From: DATNPH01 sp036703315
GTDB lineage: Bacteria > Cyanobacteriota > Cyanobacteriia > Cyanobacteriales > Coleofasciculaceae
Reading direction: 5' to 3'
DNA length: 8,454 bases
Assembly: GCA_036703315.1 (NCBI GenBank)
Contig: DATNPH010000237.1
Location: 1-8,454, forward strand
Each line of letters begins with the position of its first letter. Positions within the stretch are counted from its first letter, which is position 1. Shown here piece by piece: positions 6,131 to 8,454 of this stretch. The notes below the pieces were generated by a model, which saw only the letters and a list, made by a program, of their open reading frames with translations, was not told the DNA's origin and ran no database searches. The position numbers and the translations under genes were made by a program.

Positions 6131-6490
6131 TTAGCTAAGGGCTGTCTGTGTTAAGAGACCGCTGATTGAAAGCAAACCGAGTAAAAATACAACAGTTGCA
6201 ACCAGGGACAAAACTACCATCATTCCAGCAGGCATAAAAGCACGGGTGCGGGAAAAGCGCATTACAAATACGACCAGTAGAACTAACGCTAGCACTGTTG
6301 CCAGTCCTAGCCCTGCCAGTGGAAACTGACGAGAAATCAACCACGCGAAAAGCAAGGCTATCCCGCTTCCAACGCCACTAAGCAGCGAAACTTGGCTTTT
6401 TGCTTTGACGTATCCCATCACACCGCCAAGCAAGACTACCAGACCGTAAATCAGGATAGACCAAGTAGCAATTTCAAATAAATTGTTCAT
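6131..6490 (-). CDS. TMEM14 family small membrane protein
   Basis: The 119-residue product is almost entirely hydrophobic, with about four membrane helices: roughly 8-28 (WSILIYGLVVLLGGVMGYV), 36-55 (SLLSGVGSGIALLFAWLIS), 58-82 (LAGLGLATVLALVLLVVFVM) and 90-115. The motif GYVKAKSQVSLLSGVGSG at the end of helix 1 is the hallmark of the TMEM14 (UPF0136) family, which includes mitochondrial TMEM14C and the plant chloroplast FAX proteins. Those relatives take part in porphyrin or fatty acid transport across membranes; the role of the bacterial members is not established. Length is normal for the family. The ATG at 6490 is chosen; an AGGGG lies about 14 nt upstream. The gene is divergent from the 31-aa peptide gene, 58 bp away. 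Confidence 0.88.
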   Translation of the reverse strand: MNNLFEIATWSILIYGLVVLLGGVMGYVKAKSQVSLLSGVGSGIALLFAWLISRQFPLAGLGLATVLALVLLVVFVMRFSRTRAFMPAGMMVVLSLVATVVFLLGLLSISGLLTQTALS

Positions 6491-6530
6491 TATTATAAGA
6501 AGCCCCTAGTGTGGCACGTTAGATTGAAGT

Positions 6531-6538
6531 AGGAGGAG
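6531..6538 (+). promoter_or_regulatory. Strong Shine-Dalgarno for the 31-aa ORF
   Basis: AGGAGGAG lies 10 nt before the ATG at 6549. It is by far the strongest ribosome binding site in the window and is the main reason to believe this tiny ORF is translated. Confidence 0.7.
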
Positions 6539-6548
6539 ATTTAGGAAT

Positions 6549-6644
6549 ATGAGCTCTCATGACTTGTTGATGCTAGTACTATTACTGAGTCCTGGTCTGT
6601 TGCTTTCGGTGGTCATCATGCTTACCTTTGCCGCTGGCGGCTAA
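6549..6644 (+). CDS. 31-aa single-pass membrane peptide
   Basis: An ATG at 6549 opens 31 codons ending in TAA at 6642-6644. The product begins MSSHDLLMLVLLLSPG, continues as one hydrophobic helix (about residues 6-28) with a Pro-Gly kink at 15-16, and ends FAAGG. The charge pattern (His4, Asp5 before the helix, nothing after) leaves the orientation open. In size and shape it resembles the tiny subunits of photosystems or the cytochrome b6f complex, but it is not PetN, PetG, PetL, PsbT or Ycf12 as I recall them. It could be an uncharacterised small thylakoid or plasma membrane protein, or a partner of the divergently encoded TMEM14 protein. A strong AGGAGGAG precedes it and a hairpin follows 117 bp after the stop. 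Confidence 0.65.
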   Translation: MSSHDLLMLVLLLSPGLLLSVVIMLTFAAGG

Positions 6645-6761
6645 TCTAGTCGATTGGACTGTGAAGGACAGCAAATCTAATCTAGCAAAGCGACTCTACC
6701 ATACAACAAGGTAGCATTCACGCTAAGGTAGCATAAAATCCAGGAAATTCACAGCAAAATT

Positions 6762-6791
6762 CCCCCGTAATCAGTAGGAGTTTTACGGGGG
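6762..6791. terminator. Hairpin terminator downstream of the DUF760 gene
   Basis: A perfect 9-bp GC-rich stem, CCCCCGTAA (6762-6770) and TTACGGGGG (6783-6791), has a 12-nt loop. Read on the minus strand it is followed by AATTTTGC, a short T-run, so it should end the DUF760 transcript, whose stop is at 6820. It may also block plus-strand reading from the 31-aa gene, though that side lacks a T-run. Confidence 0.7.
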
Positions 6792-6819
6792 CGTTAAGGT
6801 GTATAAAAAAGCACGGGGT

Positions 6820-7200
6820 TTACGGCTCAGTTTGTTTTGGTGAATCAGCGGGCTTATCACTTGAACGCGGTTTTCGACGCAAAGGAACTGAGTCGATTAA
6901 GGTTTCCTCTAGTTCCATGCGCTGTTCCATTTGACGCAAGAAATAGCCCGTCATCATGGCTGAAGCTAGCAATCCTGCTAGGTTTTCCCGGTCAGTTGTG
7001 ATTTGCACGTTGAAGTCTTCTGAAGGGAGCATCCCTACTAGTCCCTGAACATTCTGAGAGATGATTTGTTGAATTTCAGGGCTAGCAGATTTAGCAACCC
7101 GTGATAAAACATCAGGGGATTGGTGCTGGAGATAGTTCAGAAGTTGGTTTTCTGGCTCACCTTCAGCTTGATAACTGAGAAAGTCAGGGTTAAATACCAT
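6820..7200 (-). CDS. DUF760 domain protein
   Basis: The product has 126 residues. The N-terminal 95 match the DUF760 pattern of cyanobacteria and plant chloroplasts: NQLLNYLQHQSPDVLSRVAK, a helical middle (PEIQQIISQNVQGLVGML), a strand (FNVQITTDRENLAGLL) and a last helix (MMTGYFLRQMEQRMELE). A charged disordered tail (RRKPRSSDKPADSPKQTEP) follows. No enzyme motif or membrane helix is seen, and the biochemical role of the family is not established to my knowledge. The ATG at 7200 gives a full-length family start, with only a weak GAG before it. The gene follows scpB on the same strand after a 142-bp spacer, and a hairpin terminator lies 28 bp past its stop. Confidence 0.88.
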   Translation of the reverse strand: MVFNPDFLSYQAEGEPENQLLNYLQHQSPDVLSRVAKSASPEIQQIISQNVQGLVGMLPSEDFNVQITTDRENLAGLLASAMMTGYFLRQMEQRMELEETLIDSVPLRRKPRSSDKPADSPKQTEP

Positions 7201-7342
7201 TAGGAATCTCAGATTTGAGTACTTAGTTTCTACTCTATACGATCGCGATGTCAGCCGACCTATAGTTGGGTGGATAACTCATAGTTCTTTAGAAAGAAAT
7301 TTTAGAGAAAAAACCGCTTATGAAGGAATGATGAAATCCCTG

Positions 7343-7834
7343 TCAGGTCTGGGAATGGGGTTCTGGAGGTATCAGCAATTGATCGAGTTCAAAGTGTTGA
7401 TGAAATTTGTCAGTCACTTGTAACCAGTAAGATCGACCCTCGCTTTGTCTGCGTCTCTGGACAAATCCTAGATTGATAAGTTCTTGGATATGTTGATAGG
7501 CCCCACTGCCGCGCAGGTTGATCAGGTCAGATTGAGCAATGGGGTTTTTCAGCGCGATCGCCGCCAAAGTTCTCAAAGCCCCTGTACCCAACTCAGCGGG
7601 AACTAAGTTTTTCACTATTTCATGAAAGGATGACCGTAACTGTAAGCTATAGCCAGCAGGTGTCTCGACGACTTCCAAGGCACTGTCCCGGCGGGCATAG
7701 TCTGCCATGAGTTCAATGATGGCGTCTTGGGCGTCATCGCGATCGCATCCTGCAATTTCAGTAATTTCCGCGATTGACACAGGCTGTCCTTTCAGGTACA
7801 GAATCGCTTCTATATGGGTTGCTAGACGAGGCAT
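7343..7834 (-). CDS. scpB: Segregation and condensation protein B (ScpB)
   Basis: This 163-residue protein has the two winged-helix domains of ScpB. The first (about 1-75) starts MPRLATHIEAILYLKGQPVSIAEIT, the usual ScpB opening. The second (about 80-155) contains LGTGALRTLAAIALKNPIAQSDLINLRGSGAYQHIQELINLG, equivalent to the family's ETLAIIAYxQPITRxEIxxIRG segment. ScpB dimers bind the kleisin ScpA and, with SMC, form the condensin complex that organises and separates replicated chromosomes. The short C-terminal tail is normal for cyanobacterial versions. The ATG at 7834 is chosen because the family start aligns there; no Shine-Dalgarno is evident. Two HIP1 octamers (7554-7561 and 7739-7746) lie inside the gene, which supports a native cyanobacterial core gene. 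Confidence 0.93.
   Translation of the reverse strand: MPRLATHIEAILYLKGQPVSIAEITEIAGCDRDDAQDAIIELMADYARRDSALEVVETPAGYSLQLRSSFHEIVKNLVPAELGTGALRTLAAIALKNPIAQSDLINLRGSGAYQHIQELINLGFVQRRRQSEGRSYWLQVTDKFHQHFELDQLLIPPEPHSQT
7554..7561. repeat. HIP1 octamer GCGATCGC
   Basis: Exact HIP1 palindrome, the octamer over-represented in most cyanobacterial genomes. A second exact copy lies at 7739-7746, also within scpB. Confidence 0.85.
7739..7746. repeat. HIP1 octamer GCGATCGC
   Basis: Second exact HIP1 copy, 185 bp from the first, in the 5' part of scpB. Confidence 0.85.
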
Positions 7835-7836
7835 GT

Positions 7837-7990
7837 GCTAGGGGCTATGGGATAGGGCGTCGGGCGTCGGGGAAGAGGGGTGATTTGGGATTACTAATTA
7901 GGGATTAGAGAGTGCTAGCTAGAACAACTTGCTATTGTACTGATAAATCCCTATTGTCCCTACTCCCTAGTCCCTAACCCCCAGCCCCTC
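7837..7990. repeat. G-rich/C-rich foldback spacer between scpB and the ABC pseudogene
   Basis: The left half carries repeated GGG blocks (GGGGCTATGGGATAGGG, 7841-7857, then CGGGCGTCGGGG). The right half is CCC blocks (TCCCTATTGTCCCTACTCCC, then TAGTCCCTAACCCCCAGCCCC). The ends pair as CTAGGGGCT with AGCCCCT, so the whole 150 bp can fold back imperfectly. Such CCCTA-rich spacers are frequent in cyanobacterial genomes. No gene is present. Confidence 0.5.
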
Positions 7991-8350
7991 AGTCCAGTTG
8001 GCGTCCAGTAAGTTCAACGAAGATGTCTTCCAGGTTGGAGGAACGAACCATGATGCCGGTTTTATCCGGTAAGCTTTCGAGGTAGGCATCCGTGCAGTTC
8101 CATGTTCTCCCAGACGGTATTGTGTTGCAACTAATTAATGTAGATGCAACACAATACCGATATTCTGCTTCACCTACTGTCTATTGCATACAACGTCGTA
8201 GCCCGTGACCTCAATTTGACCTTTTGTTGGTCGAGTCAGAGTTGTCAGCATCCGAATTGTGGTCGATTTACCAGCACCGTTGGAGTCATTCACAACTGGG
8301 ACTTGATCGTAGATCTTGTGGACGTTCTGGATCGAAACCGCAGCGGGCAT
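7989..8350 (-). pseudogene. Degraded ABC-2 type (DrrA-like) transporter ATP-binding subunit
   Basis: Pieces of one ATPase remain in order. The N-terminus begins at the ATG 8350 (MPAAVSIQNVHKIYDQVPVV). It runs into NDSNGAGKSTTIRMLTTLTRPTKGQIEVTGYDVV, so the strand before the P-loop and the first Walker A glycine are deleted (about 16 residues). After CNRQ comes an in-frame TAG (8193-8191), then VKQNIGIVLH. A 15-bp inverted repeat interrupts, followed by VWENMELHG. A further deletion with frame change then joins to the C-terminus DAYLESLPDKTGIMVRSSNLEDIFVELTGRQLD, ending TGA at 7991-7989. Signature, Walker B and H-loop are gone. An intact member has around 330 residues; only about 110 codons remain. 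The intact protein would power an export or resistance ABC transporter; no permease gene is seen here. The family is clear from RMLTTLTRPT and NLEDIFVELTGRQL. Confidence 0.88.
8115..8159. repeat. 15-bp perfect inverted repeat within the ABC pseudogene
   Basis: CGGTATTGTGTTGCA (8115-8129) and TGCAACACAATACCG (8145-8159) are exact complements around a 15-nt loop. The arm at 8145-8159 is the original coding sequence for IGIVLH (minus strand). The other arm replaces the codons expected before VWENMELHG, so the palindrome seems to have arisen by inverted copying of the gene's own sequence. Confidence 0.85.
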
Positions 8351-8454
8351 AGATGCCTGTACAAAATAAATAAACTTTACAAAACATAATATCTTGCATC
8401 GCTAGGAGCGTGCTGGGAAAGCCTAGGACTTATGCAGAGTACCCCACCCCTCCC
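8351..8454. other. Right-edge non-coding segment
   Basis: No gene is seen. AGGACTTATGCA (8425-8436) resembles the ACTTACGCA end of the foldback element at 1437-1537, so another dispersed element may begin here and continue beyond the edge. The leader of the dead ABC gene lies in the AT-rich part (8361-8392). Confidence 0.35.

Noticed and set aside
8144..8389. Plus-strand 81-codon ORF
   Set aside because: Antisense to the N-terminal half of the ABC ATPase pseudogene, whose minus-strand reading has a Walker A motif.

Overview
The window looks like cyanobacterial chromosome. The evidence is a PATAN-REC / CheY / CheW / MCP chemotaxis-type cluster of the kind that controls type IV pili in cyanobacteria, a TMEM14 gene, a DUF760 gene, a short cyanobacterial-type scpB, two exact HIP1 octamers (GCGATCGC at 7554-7561 and 7739-7746), and several palindromic intergenic repeats of a style common in filamentous and Chroococcidiopsis-like cyanobacteria. 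Species cannot be told from this alone.

Region 1 (1-3906, minus strand) holds four signalling genes in the order pilG-like (PATAN-REC regulator, 2704-3906), pilH-like (CheY-like, 2197-2562), pilI-like (CheW, 1623-2180) and pilJ-like (double-Cache chemoreceptor, start at 1150, running off the left edge). In the usual model the receptor senses a small molecule outside the membrane, the CheW protein couples it to a CheA-type kinase (expected beyond position 1, not seen), and the two regulators carry the phosphoryl signal to the pilus motor. The set matches the Synechocystis pil/tax and Nostoc hmp loci; which paralogue it is cannot be decided here. The 472-bp gap between pilI and pilJ contains a 101-bp foldback element and a 33-codon ORF in the pilJ frame.

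Region 2 (3907-5714) has no convincing gene. It starts AT-rich, upstream of pilG, then carries a cluster of palindromic repeats (4999-5490) and a textbook CRP-type site (5580-5595). A 68-aa small protein (5715-5921, plus strand) follows.

Region 3 (6131-7834) holds a four-helix TMEM14 protein (minus), a divergent 31-aa membrane peptide with a perfect Shine-Dalgarno (plus), a hairpin terminator, a DUF760 protein (minus) and scpB (minus).

Region 4 (7835-8454) holds a G-rich/C-rich foldback and a wrecked ABC-2-type ATPase gene (7989-8350, minus). That gene has lost most of its body, has an in-frame stop, and contains a 15-bp perfect inverted repeat made from its own coding sequence. No new multi-gene system is evident. 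The most original signals are the decaying ABC gene with its self-derived palindrome, the 33-codon ORF ahead of pilJ, the 31-aa membrane peptide, and the CRP-type site before the 68-aa gene.
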